Shown: positions 12,932 through 21,707 of the stretch, piece after piece
How the letters are laid out: each line of letters opens with the position of its first letter
Numbering within the stretch: the first letter of the stretch is position 1
DNA from: Chloroflexota bacterium
Lineage (GTDB): Bacteria; Chloroflexota; Limnocylindria; QHBO01
Reading direction: 5' to 3'
DNA length: 56,290 bases
NCBI GenBank assembly: GCA_038040195.1
Contig: JBBPIR010000007.1
Coordinates: 1-56,290, forward strand
Notes under the pieces: model-generated
Told to the model about the DNA's origin: nothing
The model's database searches: none
Seen by the model: the letters and a program-made list of their open reading frames with translations, nothing else
Position numbers and translations under genes: made by a program

Positions 12932-15351
12932 GGGGCCGGAGTATACGACTCGTCCTCCTCGTCTCCGCCGTCGTGAGCCTCGCCGCCCGCCCGTGCCGCT
13001 GCGTGCTGGATCTGGCTCATCGCGCGGCGCAGAGTCCCATGCCGCCAGGCGAGGGTCAGCAAGCCCGCCATTCCGCCGATACCCGCGGCCAGAGGAACGG
13101 GGATCCGCGATACCGGCGACGGGACGGGTTCGATTGGAGCATCAGTGACGAGGTTGATGGTTGGCGAAGGCTGGGTGCTGGTACCCAGGTCCGGCGCAAC
13201 CAGTGGGGCAGCCACCGCGGACGGGTCGACGGGCAGCTGGCCAGGCGACTGCGTCGCGCGAGGGGTCACCTCGGCGCCGGGAGCGCGGGCACCGGCGATG
13301 ACCCGGACATCGGCCCGATCACGCGGCCACAGTCGGTAGCCGGCAGCGGGCTCGGCACCGGTCGTCTCCTGGCCCACCACGCCCCGCAGCTCGACCCACG
13401 CCCCGGCCGGGAGATTGGGGGCGGTGATCCCACTGGCCGGTGGTGCGAACACGCGCACGGATCCGCTGCCGTCGTTGACGGTGAGCGACAGGCCGCCACC
13501 GGTCGTGCGTCGCGGGCCGTCGCCGACGACGCCGCGGACCACGACCAGGGTTGCCTCGTCCGCCTCGCCGATCCCACCCGTCGCCCGCTGTACCGGTACC
13601 GGTTCTGCCTGCGTCCCGAGCCTGAGCGCCGGCTCGGTGACCCGCAGGCTGGCCATGCCGGCCTTGGACGAGCGCGTTCCGGTCAGCTCGACCAGCTGCC
13701 CGCGGGCCAGCCGCCCGACCTCCGAACCGGTGCGGACCAGGATGGAACCGCTCGGATCAGCCATGACCGCGGTATTCGGGTCCAGCAGGCTGGTCGGGAG
13801 GGTCACGACCCCGCGGATCCGAAGCCGGGCGCCGGTCTCGGCGCGGCGCGCGTCCGCAATGGTCACCAGAGCCGGCAGGTCTGGCCCAGGACTGGCCGAT
13901 GGCGACGGACTGGCCGTTGGCGACGGGCTGGCCGGCAGGCTCGGGCTCGGTGTCGGTGTGGGCGGCGGCAGCACGAAGACGATGTCAGTCGGGTCGCGGG
14001 GCTGGAGTCGATAACCCTCCACCCCGGTCCCGGATGAATCGCGCTGTCCCACCACCCCGGTCAAGCCCACATTGGCCCCGGCGAGCCATTCGGCGGTGTC
14101 GATCCCGGTGCCGGGGCCGACCAGGATCCGGACCGGCCCCGAGCCGTCATCAATCTCGAACGCGTCACCTGCGGCCAGAACCGCCGGGGCCCCCTGCACG
14201 ATGCCATTGATCGTCACGAGCTGCCCCTCGAACGGCTCGTCCACACTGCCCGTCGCAACCGAGATGGGTTCGGGCTCGATCCCGGGGCCAAGGATGCTCA
14301 CATCGGCGGCATCAACCCGAATGGTGCGCTGCGCGTACCGATCGTCGACCACGCCGCTGACGAGCACGCTGCTCCCTCGACGGAAGGCGGCGCCCTCGAC
14401 CAGCACCGCAATTCCGGCAGTGGCATCGGTCAGGTAGCCCCCGCCTTCGGTGAACTCCGAATCGGTGATGGCCACGCCGGCCACGACCACCGAGCTGCCG
14501 TCGGGTCGGGCGCGTGCCTCGGCCACGGTGAGCGGAGAAGGCGTCGAAGCAGTCGCGGTCGGCGTGGGCGACGGCGTCTCCGCCGCGGTCGGCGCGGGCG
14601 TGTCGGTCGGCGCGGGCGTGTCGGTCGGCGCGGGCGTGTCGGTCGGCGCGGGCGTGTCGGTCGGCGCGGGGGTGGCCGAGTCCGTGGGGCTGGGCATCTG
14701 CGAAGCGGACGGGACCGGCGGCGAGCCGCTGTTCTGCGGATCTGGCGCGGAGCGCACCACGAAGTCGACCAGGTTGTGGTCGGTGTCCTGCCCCGAGCCC
14801 AACCCTCCGCCCGGAAGGCGCTCCAGGCTCGATCCGGCAGCCGGTGCCGGCGCGGGTGCCGTTTCCAACCAGGTGCTGGCCGCGGTTCCCCAGCCGACCG
14901 CGTCGGTGGCCGTGGGGCCGCCGATCGTGCGCAGGGCGAGGCTGCCGCCGGCGGCAGCCAGGCCCCCGGCGTACGTGGAATCCGCCACACCGGCGAAGAC
15001 CCCCGCCTCGTTGGCTACCAGCACGTGCGCACCCGGGCCGATGGCCGTGCCCACTCCCCAGGTGGCCTTTCGGGTGACGGTGGCTCCGCTGGCAGTCACG
15101 TACATGAGCTCCAGGCCGTCGAGCGGCAGCGGGGCGGCGTCCGGGTTGTAGAGCTCAACAAACTCGTCCGACGCGCTCGCGCCCCCCGTCATGACCTCCG
15201 AGATGACGAGGTGGCCAGCCGTCGCCGCGAAGACCTCGCCGTCGATCGGTGCGGCACGGACCACGTCCGAGATAGCCGCGCCGATAAGCAACACGACCAG
15301 CGCGAATGCGCCAAGGGGCGTCCGGTTCGAACCGGCAGCAGAACGAGACAT
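12928..15351 (-). CDS. Secreted, membrane-anchored lamin-tail-domain protein with OB-fold-like repeats
   Basis: The 807-residue protein has a signal sequence (residues about 12-33), then a lamin-tail domain (about 47-200, LVISEVMTGGASASDEFVELYN onward in pieces). A Pro/Thr linker with APTDTP repeats covers about 215-265. Three to four beta-rich segments follow that look like bacterial OB folds (VVVAGVAITDSEF, QLVTINGIVQG, RLRIRGVVTLP, TLVVVRGVVGD), each with a DGSGSV-type strand. A second Pro-rich linker and a C-terminal membrane helix (about 758-776) end in a charged tail. Such proteins often accompany secreted nucleases, but no nuclease motif is visible. The role is unknown. A pppGGG-like AAAGGG precedes the ATG by about 7 nt. 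Confidence 0.75.
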   Translation of the reverse strand: MSRSAAGSNRTPLGAFALVVLLIGAAISDVVRAAPIDGEVFAATAGHLVISEVMTGGASASDEFVELYNPDAAPLPLDGLELMYVTASGATVTRKATWGVGTAIGPGAHVLVANEAGVFAGVADSTYAGGLAAAGGSLALRTIGGPTATDAVGWGTAASTWLETAPAPAPAAGSSLERLPGGGLGSGQDTDHNLVDFVVRSAPDPQNSGSPPVPSASQMPSPTDSATPAPTDTPAPTDTPAPTDTPAPTDTPAPTAAETPSPTPTATASTPSPLTVAEARARPDGSSVVVAGVAITDSEFTEGGGYLTDATAGIAVLVEGAAFRRGSSVLVSGVVDDRYAQRTIRVDAADVSILGPGIEPEPISVATGSVDEPFEGQLVTINGIVQGAPAVLAAGDAFEIDDGSGPVRILVGPGTGIDTAEWLAGANVGLTGVVGQRDSSGTGVEGYRLQPRDPTDIVFVLPPPTPTPSPSLPASPSPTASPSPSASPGPDLPALVTIADARRAETGARLRIRGVVTLPTSLLDPNTAVMADPSGSILVRTGSEVGRLARGQLVELTGTRSSKAGMASLRVTEPALRLGTQAEPVPVQRATGGIGEADEATLVVVRGVVGDGPRRTTGGGLSLTVNDGSGSVRVFAPPASGITAPNLPAGAWVELRGVVGQETTGAEPAAGYRLWPRDRADVRVIAGARAPGAEVTPRATQSPGQLPVDPSAVAAPLVAPDLGTSTQPSPTINLVTDAPIEPVPSPVSRIPVPLAAGIGGMAGLLTLAWRHGTLRRAMSQIQHAAARAGGEAHDGGDEEDESYTPAP
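14591..14680. repeat. Tandem 18-bp repeat encoding APTDTP units
   Basis: Four perfect copies of GGCGCGGGCGTGTCGGTC run from 14591 to 14662, with a degenerate fifth to 14680. On the minus strand they encode the Ala-Pro-Thr-Asp-Thr-Pro linker of the lamin-tail protein. Perfect identity at DNA level points to recent expansion by slippage, so copy number may vary between strains. Confidence 0.92.
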
Positions 15352-15360
15352 GAATTGCCC

Positions 15361-15376
15361 TTTCGCGGAGGCGAAA
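15361..15376 (-). other. Short perfect hairpin in the leader of the lamin-tail gene
   Basis: TTTCGC-GGAG-GCGAAA forms a perfect 6-bp stem with a 4-nt loop about 10 nt before the ATG. It is AT-richer than its surroundings and could affect translation initiation or be a protein-binding palindrome. Confidence 0.5.
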
Positions 15377-15427
15377 CAGGGTTGCGCGCGGCCCGGGTGA
15401 CGCGGCGGGCAGGGTGGTCCATGCCGG

Positions 15428-15456
15428 TTACCGCCGGCTTAGACGGCGCGTACAAT
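15428..15456 (+). promoter_or_regulatory. Promoter for the 15466-16128 membrane protein
   Basis: TTACCG (15428-15433) and TACAAT (15451-15456) are separated by the ideal 17 nt. The ATG begins 9 nt after the -10 box, so the predicted transcript would start at or a few bases before the first codon. Confidence 0.65.
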
Positions 15457-15465
15457 CCGCGCCCC

Positions 15466-16128
15466 ATGCCCAGCCGTCGCTCTCGCTCCGAGCAGGACCG
15501 CGCCGAGGCACGCCGCCGTGCGCGACGTGTTGCCCAGGGCAAGGAGCTGCTCCCCGAGGATGAGCCGCCCGACGAGGCTCCCCAGGCCGCACGTGGCCGA
15601 CCCCCGAACATCCTCAGCCGCCTGTTCCCGGCCGCCCCACCGCTGCCCGGCAAGGGCGACCCATTAGCCGGATTCACGTATTCGGGCCGGTTCCGCAGCC
15701 TCGTGGCCGGGGCGTGGCTCCTCACCCGCCACCCGCTGCCGTGGGGAGTTGCGGCCGGCGGCTGGGCCATCCTCCAGCTTGCCCTGTTGCTCACCACGCG
15801 CGAGAACCTACTGCCTTTCGCCATCACCTTGGGCCAGTACACCCTGCTGATCGGTGCCGGGTGGGTGGGCTGGTGGCGGCCGTGGCTGTTCGGCGCCACG
15901 GCGGGCGTGGTCGGGGTCGTGCTCCACGCCGTCATCGCCGGACTCATCACGATCCAGGCCGGCGAAGGGTTCACCGCTGCCCTGGCCGTCATCGGCAGCC
16001 TCGTCGCGCTCGTGGCCCTGTACGGCCTGGTCGGCGCCTTCGCCGGCTTCTACGGCGGTTACCTGCGTCGCCGCATGGCCAACCCGACCGCCCCGATCAA
16101 GGGCAAGCGCCGGTCCGCCCCGCGCTGA
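15466..16128 (+). CDS. Small integral membrane protein of unknown function
   Basis: I do not recognise a named family. The 220-residue protein begins with a very basic, charged region (RRSRSEQDRAEARRRARRVAQGKE), a Pro-rich linker, and then four hydrophobic segments (about residues 88-105, 110-135, 140-165 and 172-195). It ends in a basic tail, KGKRRSAPR. The ATG at 15466 is supported by the promoter 9 nt upstream; there is no Shine-Dalgarno sequence. It is convergent with carB, 25 bp away. The charged ends suggest a cytoplasmic anchor or nucleic-acid contact, but that is speculation. Confidence 0.7.
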   Translation: MPSRRSRSEQDRAEARRRARRVAQGKELLPEDEPPDEAPQAARGRPPNILSRLFPAAPPLPGKGDPLAGFTYSGRFRSLVAGAWLLTRHPLPWGVAAGGWAILQLALLLTTRENLLPFAITLGQYTLLIGAGWVGWWRPWLFGATAGVVGVVLHAVIAGLITIQAGEGFTAALAVIGSLVALVALYGLVGAFAGFYGGYLRRRMANPTAPIKGKRRSAPR

Positions 16129-16153
16129 ACCGCGGCGGAAGCGCCACTGACCC

Positions 16154-18943
16154 CTATGGGCGGTGGGCCGCCACTGCCTCCTCGGCAGCACGCAGGGCCG
16201 CCGGATAGTCCAGGCCCAGCCCCAGCACCTCGCCGGTCGAGCGCATCTCCGGCCCCAGCTCCACCCCCACTCCGGGCAGGCGCCACAGGGAGTCGACCGG
16301 GGCCTTGACCGCGACCATCGGCCCGTCGGCGGCCAGGCCGGGTGACAGCCCGGCCTCGGCCAGGGTCGCCCCCAGCGCGCAGCGGACGGCGGCGGCCACC
16401 ACGTCCCGGCCTGTGGCCTTGGCCACGATGGGTACGGTCCGGCTGGCGCGCGGGTTGGCCTCGATGACCACCACCCGTTCACCGTCGACGATGGCCTGGA
16501 TATTGAGGATCCCCCGCACCCCGAGCGCGAGCGCGATCCGGCCCGCGGCCTCGGCAGCGCGCTCCTGCGCGGCCCGCGACACGGAACGCGGTGGCAGGAC
16601 CGCCAGCGAGTCACCGGAGTGGACGCCGGGCGGGTCCCGCTGCTCGAGGATCCCGGGCACGCACCATTCGACCCCGTCCGAGATGACGTCCACGTCGAGC
16701 TCCACGCCGGCCACCATGGCGTCCACCCGCAGCGGCCAGCCGATGTCGCCGGCCAGGAGCACGCCCAAACCGACCCGGTCGCGGATGACCACGATCCCGC
16801 GTCCCCCGATGACCCACGACGGCCGCGCGATGACCGGCAGCCCCAGCTCGGCGACCGCGGCCTCCAGCTCGCCTGCGTCCCGGGCCAGGACGCCGCGGGG
16901 CCCCTCCAGGCCAAGTCGCTCCAGGAGCGTGGCAAAGCGCTCGCGGTCCTCGGTGTCCTCGATCGCGTCGGCGGTCAGGCCGGCGATCGGGACATCGGCG
17001 TACGCCAGGTCGCGGGCCAGGTCGATCGCGGTCTGCCCCCCGAAAGTGAGGAGGACGAGTGGCGGCTCTCCCGTCAGCGCCCGTTCGTGGTCCAGCACGT
17101 CGAGCACGCTCTCGGTGTCCAGCGGCTCGAAATAGAGTCGCGAACAGGCGTCGTAGTCGGTGCTCACCGTCTCGGGGTTGTTGTTGATCACCACCGCGTC
17201 GTAGCCGAGGTCCCGGATCGCCCACGCGGCCCGCACCGAGCAGTAGTCGAACTCGATCCCCTGACCGATGCGGATGGGCCCCGACCCGACCACGATCACC
17301 GAGCGCCGTTCCGCCGGCGGCGGGACTTCCTGCTCCGCGTAGGACGAGTAGAAGTACGGCGTCTCGGCCGGGAACTCCCCGGCGCACGTGTCCACCCGCC
17401 GGTAGGCCGGCGCGAGCCCGGCCCGTACTCGGGCCCGGCGCACGGCCGCAGGAGGCACCCCGGACAGGGCGGCAATCTCCGCGTCACCGAATCCCAGTCG
17501 CTTGGCCTCGCCCAGGGCCCCGCCCACCAGGCCGGACTCCGCCGCCACGACCTCCGCGATGCGCTCGCTGAACCACGGCGCGATCCCCGTCACCGAGCTG
17601 ATCGTCTCCGCGTCGGCGTGTCCATGGCGGAGCAGGCCCACCATCCGCCACAGCCGCGTATCGGACGGCGCCAGGAACATGCCCAGGTCGGCCGGCGCCC
17701 TCCGGCCCAAACCCCATGCCGGGTCTTCCCACAGCCAGCCCCGACCCCGCGGCTCCAGCGAGCGGACTGCCTTGAGCAGCGCCGGCCCGAACTCGCGGTC
17801 GATGGCCATCGCCTCACCAGTCGCTTTCATCTGGACCCCCAGGTCGCGCTCGGCGAGCGGGAACTTGTCGAACGGCCAGCGTGGGAGCTTCACGACCACG
17901 TAGTCGACCGCCGGCTCGAAGGCGGCCGATCCACCGCCGGTGGCGGGGTTCACCATCTCGTCCAGCCGCTTCCCCAACGCCACCAGGGTGGCGACGCGCG
18001 CGATGGGGTAGCCGGTGGCCTTGGAGGCCAGGGCCGACGAGCGGCTCACGCGCGGGTTGACTTCGATCACTCGGTAGTCGGTCGCATCGGGGCTGACCGC
18101 CAGCTGGACGTTGCAGCCACCCTCCAGGCGCAGCGCCCGGGTAATGGCCAGTGCCGACCGGCGCAGGCGCTGCACGACGGTGTCGGGCAGGGTCTGGATG
18201 GGCGCCACCACGATCGAGTCGCCGGTATGGACGCCCATGGGGTCGAGGTTCTCCATGCCGCAGATGGCGATGGCCGTGTCGGCCGCGTCTCGGATGACCT
18301 CGAACTCGATCTCCTGCCAGCCCAGCAGGCTGCGCTCCACCAGCACCTGGCCGATGGGGCTGGCCGCCAGCCCGCGCTCGATCGCCCGCTCAGCCGCGGG
18401 CCGATCGGCGGCGAAGCCCCCGCCCCCGCCGCCCAGGGTGAAGGCCGGACGGACGACGACCGGCGCGCCCAACGCATCGACGAAGGCCAGCCCATCCGCC
18501 ACCGACTCCACGACCCGCGACTCCGGGACCGGCTCCCCGATGGAGCGGACCAGGGCCCGGAAGCCACCGCGGTCCTCGGCCGCGCGCACCGCGGCCAGCG
18601 GGGTGCCGAGCACCCGCACTTCGTATCGGTCCAGCACCCCTGCGTCGTCCAGCCCGACGGCCAAATTGAGCGCTGTTTGGCCACCCAGGGTCGGCAGCAG
18701 CGCGTCGGGGCGGTGCTCGGCAATGACCCGCTCGAGGTGCTCCATGGTGAGCGGGACGATGACCACCGTGCCGCCCACGTCCGGATCGGTCATCACGGTC
18801 GCCGGGTTTGAGTTGACCAGAACCGTCTCCACCCCTTCGCCACGCAGCGCCAGGCAGGCCTGGACTCCGGCGTAGTCGAATTCGGCCGCCTGACCGATGA
18901 CGATCGGCCCCGACCCGATGATCAGCACCCGGCGCGGTCGCAT
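16154..18943 (-). CDS. carB: Carbamoyl-phosphate synthase large chain lacking the C-terminal allosteric domain
   Basis: CarB makes carbamoyl phosphate from bicarbonate, ammonia (delivered by CarA) and two ATP, for pyrimidine and arginine synthesis. Both ATP-grasp halves are present: RVLIIGSGPIVIGQAAEFDYAG at the start, the first synthetase unit to about residue 385, the oligomerisation region, and the second unit from VIVVGSGPIRIGQGIEFDY, ending with EANPRASRTVP and GPEMRSTGEVLG. The protein stops about 15 residues later, at 929 residues. Usual CarB is about 1070, and the missing piece is exactly the MGS-like domain that binds UMP and ornithine. The ATG is 4 nt after the carA stop. No frameshift is evident. 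Confidence 0.96.
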   Translation of the reverse strand: MRPRRVLIIGSGPIVIGQAAEFDYAGVQACLALRGEGVETVLVNSNPATVMTDPDVGGTVVIVPLTMEHLERVIAEHRPDALLPTLGGQTALNLAVGLDDAGVLDRYEVRVLGTPLAAVRAAEDRGGFRALVRSIGEPVPESRVVESVADGLAFVDALGAPVVVRPAFTLGGGGGGFAADRPAAERAIERGLAASPIGQVLVERSLLGWQEIEFEVIRDAADTAIAICGMENLDPMGVHTGDSIVVAPIQTLPDTVVQRLRRSALAITRALRLEGGCNVQLAVSPDATDYRVIEVNPRVSRSSALASKATGYPIARVATLVALGKRLDEMVNPATGGGSAAFEPAVDYVVVKLPRWPFDKFPLAERDLGVQMKATGEAMAIDREFGPALLKAVRSLEPRGRGWLWEDPAWGLGRRAPADLGMFLAPSDTRLWRMVGLLRHGHADAETISSVTGIAPWFSERIAEVVAAESGLVGGALGEAKRLGFGDAEIAALSGVPPAAVRRARVRAGLAPAYRRVDTCAGEFPAETPYFYSSYAEQEVPPPAERRSVIVVGSGPIRIGQGIEFDYCSVRAAWAIRDLGYDAVVINNNPETVSTDYDACSRLYFEPLDTESVLDVLDHERALTGEPPLVLLTFGGQTAIDLARDLAYADVPIAGLTADAIEDTEDRERFATLLERLGLEGPRGVLARDAGELEAAVAELGLPVIARPSWVIGGRGIVVIRDRVGLGVLLAGDIGWPLRVDAMVAGVELDVDVISDGVEWCVPGILEQRDPPGVHSGDSLAVLPPRSVSRAAQERAAEAAGRIALALGVRGILNIQAIVDGERVVVIEANPRASRTVPIVAKATGRDVVAAAVRCALGATLAEAGLSPGLAADGPMVAVKAPVDSLWRLPGVGVELGPEMRSTGEVLGLGLDYPAALRAAEEAVAAHRP

Positions 18944-18947
18944 CGGT

Positions 18948-20123
18948 TCAGGCAACACTTGATTCCGACAGATTGGCTCCCGCGAGGGCCGCGTCGAACA
19001 GGCCGGCCGCGTCGATCGGCCCGGGAGCGCCTTCGGGGTGGAACTGGACCGATGCCACCCGGCCCCCGGCGTGGACGAGCCCTTCGACCGTCCCATCGTT
19101 GAGGTCGCGGTGGCTGACCGCCAGGCCCGCGGCTGCGAGGGCCGGGTGGTCGAGGACCTCGACCTCGTGGTTGTGGGCGCCGATCGTCACGCGACCGGAA
19201 GCCGTCTCGATCACTCCGTGGTTCCCGCCGTGATGGCCGACTGCCAGGCGACGAGTGGGGGCGCCGGCGGCCAGGCCGACCAGCTGATGTCCGAGGCAGA
19301 TCCCGAGCAGCGGCGTCCCCCCGGCGGTGGCGCGTGCCATGAGCCCGGACACGGCGGCGATCTGGGGCTCCATCCGGGACGGGTCGCCCGGCCCCGGGGA
19401 GAGGACGACCAGGTCGGGGGCGTGGGCCGCCACATCGGCCGCGGTCGCGTCCGGTGGCAGGGCCACAACCTCCAGCCCGCGGCCGGTCAGCGCGGCGAGC
19501 AGCGAGCGCTTGACGCCGTAGTCGATCAGGACCGCACGACCACGGCGCTCCCCAGTCGGGGCGCAGCGGTACCGCTTGCGGGGCGCGACCGCGGCCACGT
19601 AGTCGACCGCGTCCCACCGCGGAGTGGCGCGGGCGTCCGCGACGGCCTGGTCCGGCGACGAATCGGCGGTCCGGATCACGGCCCGCCGGGCCGCCCCCCG
19701 CCGAAGCTCGAGCGTCAGCGCCCGGGTGTCCACACTCTCGAGAGCAGGGATGCCCGCTTCGATTAGCAGTTCCTCGACCGACAGGCCCGGCCCGGGCGGT
19801 GGCGTGACCAGGCGGGTCACCACCAGGGCACGCGCGTGGACTCGCGCCGATTCCAGCTCGGCGCGGTTGATCCGGTAGCTCCCGACCATCGGATGGGTCA
19901 GGACCACGATCTGGCCTGCGTACGACGGATCGGTCAGGATCTCGCCCCAGCCGGTCGCGGCGGTGGTGAAGATGAGCTCGCCCTCGGCCGGCTGGGCCGC
20001 GCCGCGGAGCCGCCCGGCGTGGAGCGTCCCGCCTTCCAGGGCCAGCCGCCCCGGAGATGAGAACGACGCCGGCCCGGGTGCAGCGGGCGGCGTCGTGGTA
20101 GGCAGTCTGGCAGGTGTCGGCAT
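18948..20123 (-). CDS. carA: Carbamoyl-phosphate synthase small chain (glutamine amidotransferase)
   Basis: CarA hydrolyses glutamine and passes ammonia to CarB. The N-terminal CPSase small-chain domain starts ALEGGTLHAGRLRGA and includes FTTAATGWGEILTDPSYAGQ. The class I amidotransferase domain has the nucleophile loop GICLGHQLVGLA, GGNHGV, and the His-Glu pair in FHPEGAPGP. I chose the ATG at 20123, which has AAGGAG 4 nt upstream and gives 391 residues; a longer open frame upstream lacks conservation. carB follows 4 nt downstream. Confidence 0.97.
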   Translation of the reverse strand: MPTPARLPTTTPPAAPGPASFSSPGRLALEGGTLHAGRLRGAAQPAEGELIFTTAATGWGEILTDPSYAGQIVVLTHPMVGSYRINRAELESARVHARALVVTRLVTPPPGPGLSVEELLIEAGIPALESVDTRALTLELRRGAARRAVIRTADSSPDQAVADARATPRWDAVDYVAAVAPRKRYRCAPTGERRGRAVLIDYGVKRSLLAALTGRGLEVVALPPDATAADVAAHAPDLVVLSPGPGDPSRMEPQIAAVSGLMARATAGGTPLLGICLGHQLVGLAAGAPTRRLAVGHHGGNHGVIETASGRVTIGAHNHEVEVLDHPALAAAGLAVSHRDLNDGTVEGLVHAGGRVASVQFHPEGAPGPIDAAGLFDAALAGANLSESSVA

Positions 20124-20170
20124 CGCGCTCCTTCCCGGCCTCGCGGGACCGGACTTAAAGGACGCTTCCG

Positions 20171-20213
20171 AGTGTAGCCCAGGCAGTCGCGGTTTGCGGC
20201 CCCGGTCTACACT
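20171..20213. promoter_or_regulatory. Divergent -10 boxes for carA (minus) and bioY (plus)
   Basis: TACACT lies at 20171-20176 on the minus strand, about 47 nt before the carA ATG. A second TACACT at 20208-20213 on the plus strand lies 25 nt before the bioY ATG. The -35 elements are not clear. Both genes have good Shine-Dalgarno sequences, so both messages should carry short leaders. I see no PyrR-type attenuator in the carA leader. Confidence 0.5.
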
Positions 20214-20238
20214 CGCCGGCACGAGGAGGGAGCCGCCC

Positions 20239-20880
20239 ATGACCACCCCGGAAGCCAACCTGCCATCCTTGCGCGCCAGCCAGGCCACGCTTGCCGAGGC
20301 CTGGATCCCGCACGTCACCGGTCGGTCGGCCCGGCTTGTCCGCGACGTGGTGCTGATCGTGGCCGGGGCCGGCTTGACCGCCCTGGGGGCCCAGGTCTCG
20401 TTCACGGTCGGCGAGAACCCGGTCCCCTACACCCTGCAGACCGCCGCCGTGCTGGTGACCGGCACCGCCTTAGGGGCAGGACGCGGGTTCGCGTCAATGG
20501 CGCTGTACGTCGCCGCCGGGGCACTGGGTCTTGGCGTGTTCGCGGATGGCCGGAGCGGCCTGGAGAGCAGCATAGGTGGGCTCACCCCGACGATCGGCTA
20601 CCTGCTGGCGTTCATCGTCGCCGCCACCCTGTGCGGTCGGCTGGCCGAGCGGCAGTGGGAACGGACGCGAACCGGTGCCTTCCTGCTCATGCTCCTCGGA
20701 TCGTTCGTGATCTACCTCATCGGCGTACCGCTGCTGGCGGTCATCGCCCGCATGGACCTGTCCGACGCGATCTACTGGGGCGCCATCGTGTTCGTGCCAT
20801 GGGACCTGGCCAAAGTGGTCGTGGCGACCTTCGCCTTCCCGTTCGCGTGGCGGCTGGCCGGAGACCGAACCGGGGAGTGA
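20239..20880 (+). CDS. bioY: Biotin transporter BioY (ECF S component)
   Basis: BioY is the membrane protein that captures biotin and usually works with an ECF energising module. The 213-residue protein has about six hydrophobic segments. Characteristic stretches are GAQVSFTVGENPVPYTLQTAAVLVTG, GAGRGFASMALYVAAGALGLGVFADG (in pieces) and GGLTPTIGYLLAFIVAATLCG, the ligand region, followed by FVPWDLAKVVVA. A GAGGAGGG motif precedes the ATG. The VIT1 gene is coupled downstream. No ECF ATPase genes are in the window, so they must be elsewhere or BioY works alone. Confidence 0.92.
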   Translation: MTTPEANLPSLRASQATLAEAWIPHVTGRSARLVRDVVLIVAGAGLTALGAQVSFTVGENPVPYTLQTAAVLVTGTALGAGRGFASMALYVAAGALGLGVFADGRSGLESSIGGLTPTIGYLLAFIVAATLCGRLAERQWERTRTGAFLLMLLGSFVIYLIGVPLLAVIARMDLSDAIYWGAIVFVPWDLAKVVVATFAFPFAWRLAGDRTGE

Positions 20881-21695
20881 CCACGGACCCCGAAGGCGGC
20901 AACGCCATCTCCGATGATGAGGCCAGCCGCGCCGGCCTGAGTGCCGAGGCGTTCGACCGCGAGTGGATTCGCGACCATGTCGCGGAGGAGCGGCGCGAGG
21001 CCGCCTTTCTGGGCGACATCCGAGAGGCGATCTTCGGGGCCCAGGACGGCCTGGTCAGCACCCTGGCCGTGGCCAGCACGGTGGCGGGCGCCACTGGCGA
21101 CAGATTCGCGATCCTGGTGGCAGGCATCGCCTCGGGGCTGGCCGGCATGTTCAGCATGGCCGCCGGGGAGTACCTGTCCAGCAAGAGCCAGCGCGAGATC
21201 TTCGAAGCGCAGATCGCCGGCGAGCGTGAAGAGGTCGCCACCCGCCCCGGGGAGGCCCAGGCTGAGGTCGCCTACATGTTCGAGGAGGACGGGCTCCCAC
21301 CTGGCGAGGCGGCGGAGGTGGCCCGGGTCGTGGCTCAGCACCCGGACGTCCTGCTCCGGACGATGGTCGAGAAGGAGCTGTCGCTGCATGTCGATGAGCA
21401 CGGCGGCTCGCCGTTGCAGGGGGCGGTGGTCATGGGCGGGGCATTCGGCCTCGGCGCCCTGGTGCCCATCCTCCCGTACCTCCTGGTCCCCGTGACGGTT
21501 GCCACCTGGGCCTCGATCGTGGCCACCGGCGCGGTTCTGTTCGGGATCGGGGTCGTGAAGTCGCGCTGGACGCGCGGTGGGTGGCTGCGCTCGGGTCTCG
21601 AGATCCTGGTCGTGGGCGCGCTGGCAGGCGTCCTCGGCTACTTCTTCGGCAACATCCTGCCGACGTTGTTGGGCGCCCCGCCGGTCGGCGCCTGA
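20877..21695 (+). CDS. VIT1/CCC1-family iron/manganese transporter
   Basis: The family moves Fe2+ or Mn2+ across membranes, in bacteria usually for metal detoxification. Family features are the N-terminal FLGDIREAIFGAQDGLVSTLAVASTVAGA, GIASGLAGMFSMAAGEYLSSKSQ, an acidic cytoplasmic metal-binding helix region (about residues 100-165), and C-terminal membrane helices ending GYFFGNILPTLLG. The GTG at 20877 overlaps the bioY stop as GTGA and gives 272 residues. Coupling of a biotin and a metal transporter has no obvious metabolic logic. Confidence 0.9.
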   Translation: MTTDPEGGNAISDDEASRAGLSAEAFDREWIRDHVAEERREAAFLGDIREAIFGAQDGLVSTLAVASTVAGATGDRFAILVAGIASGLAGMFSMAAGEYLSSKSQREIFEAQIAGEREEVATRPGEAQAEVAYMFEEDGLPPGEAAEVARVVAQHPDVLLRTMVEKELSLHVDEHGGSPLQGAVVMGGAFGLGALVPILPYLLVPVTVATWASIVATGAVLFGIGVVKSRWTRGGWLRSGLEILVVGALAGVLGYFFGNILPTLLGAPPVGA

Positions 21696-21707
21696 GAAAC
21701 CAAGACG

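Noticed and set aside
14591-14680. CRISPR-like tandem repeat
   Set aside because: The 18-bp units are directly adjacent with no spacers and encode an in-frame Pro/Thr linker.
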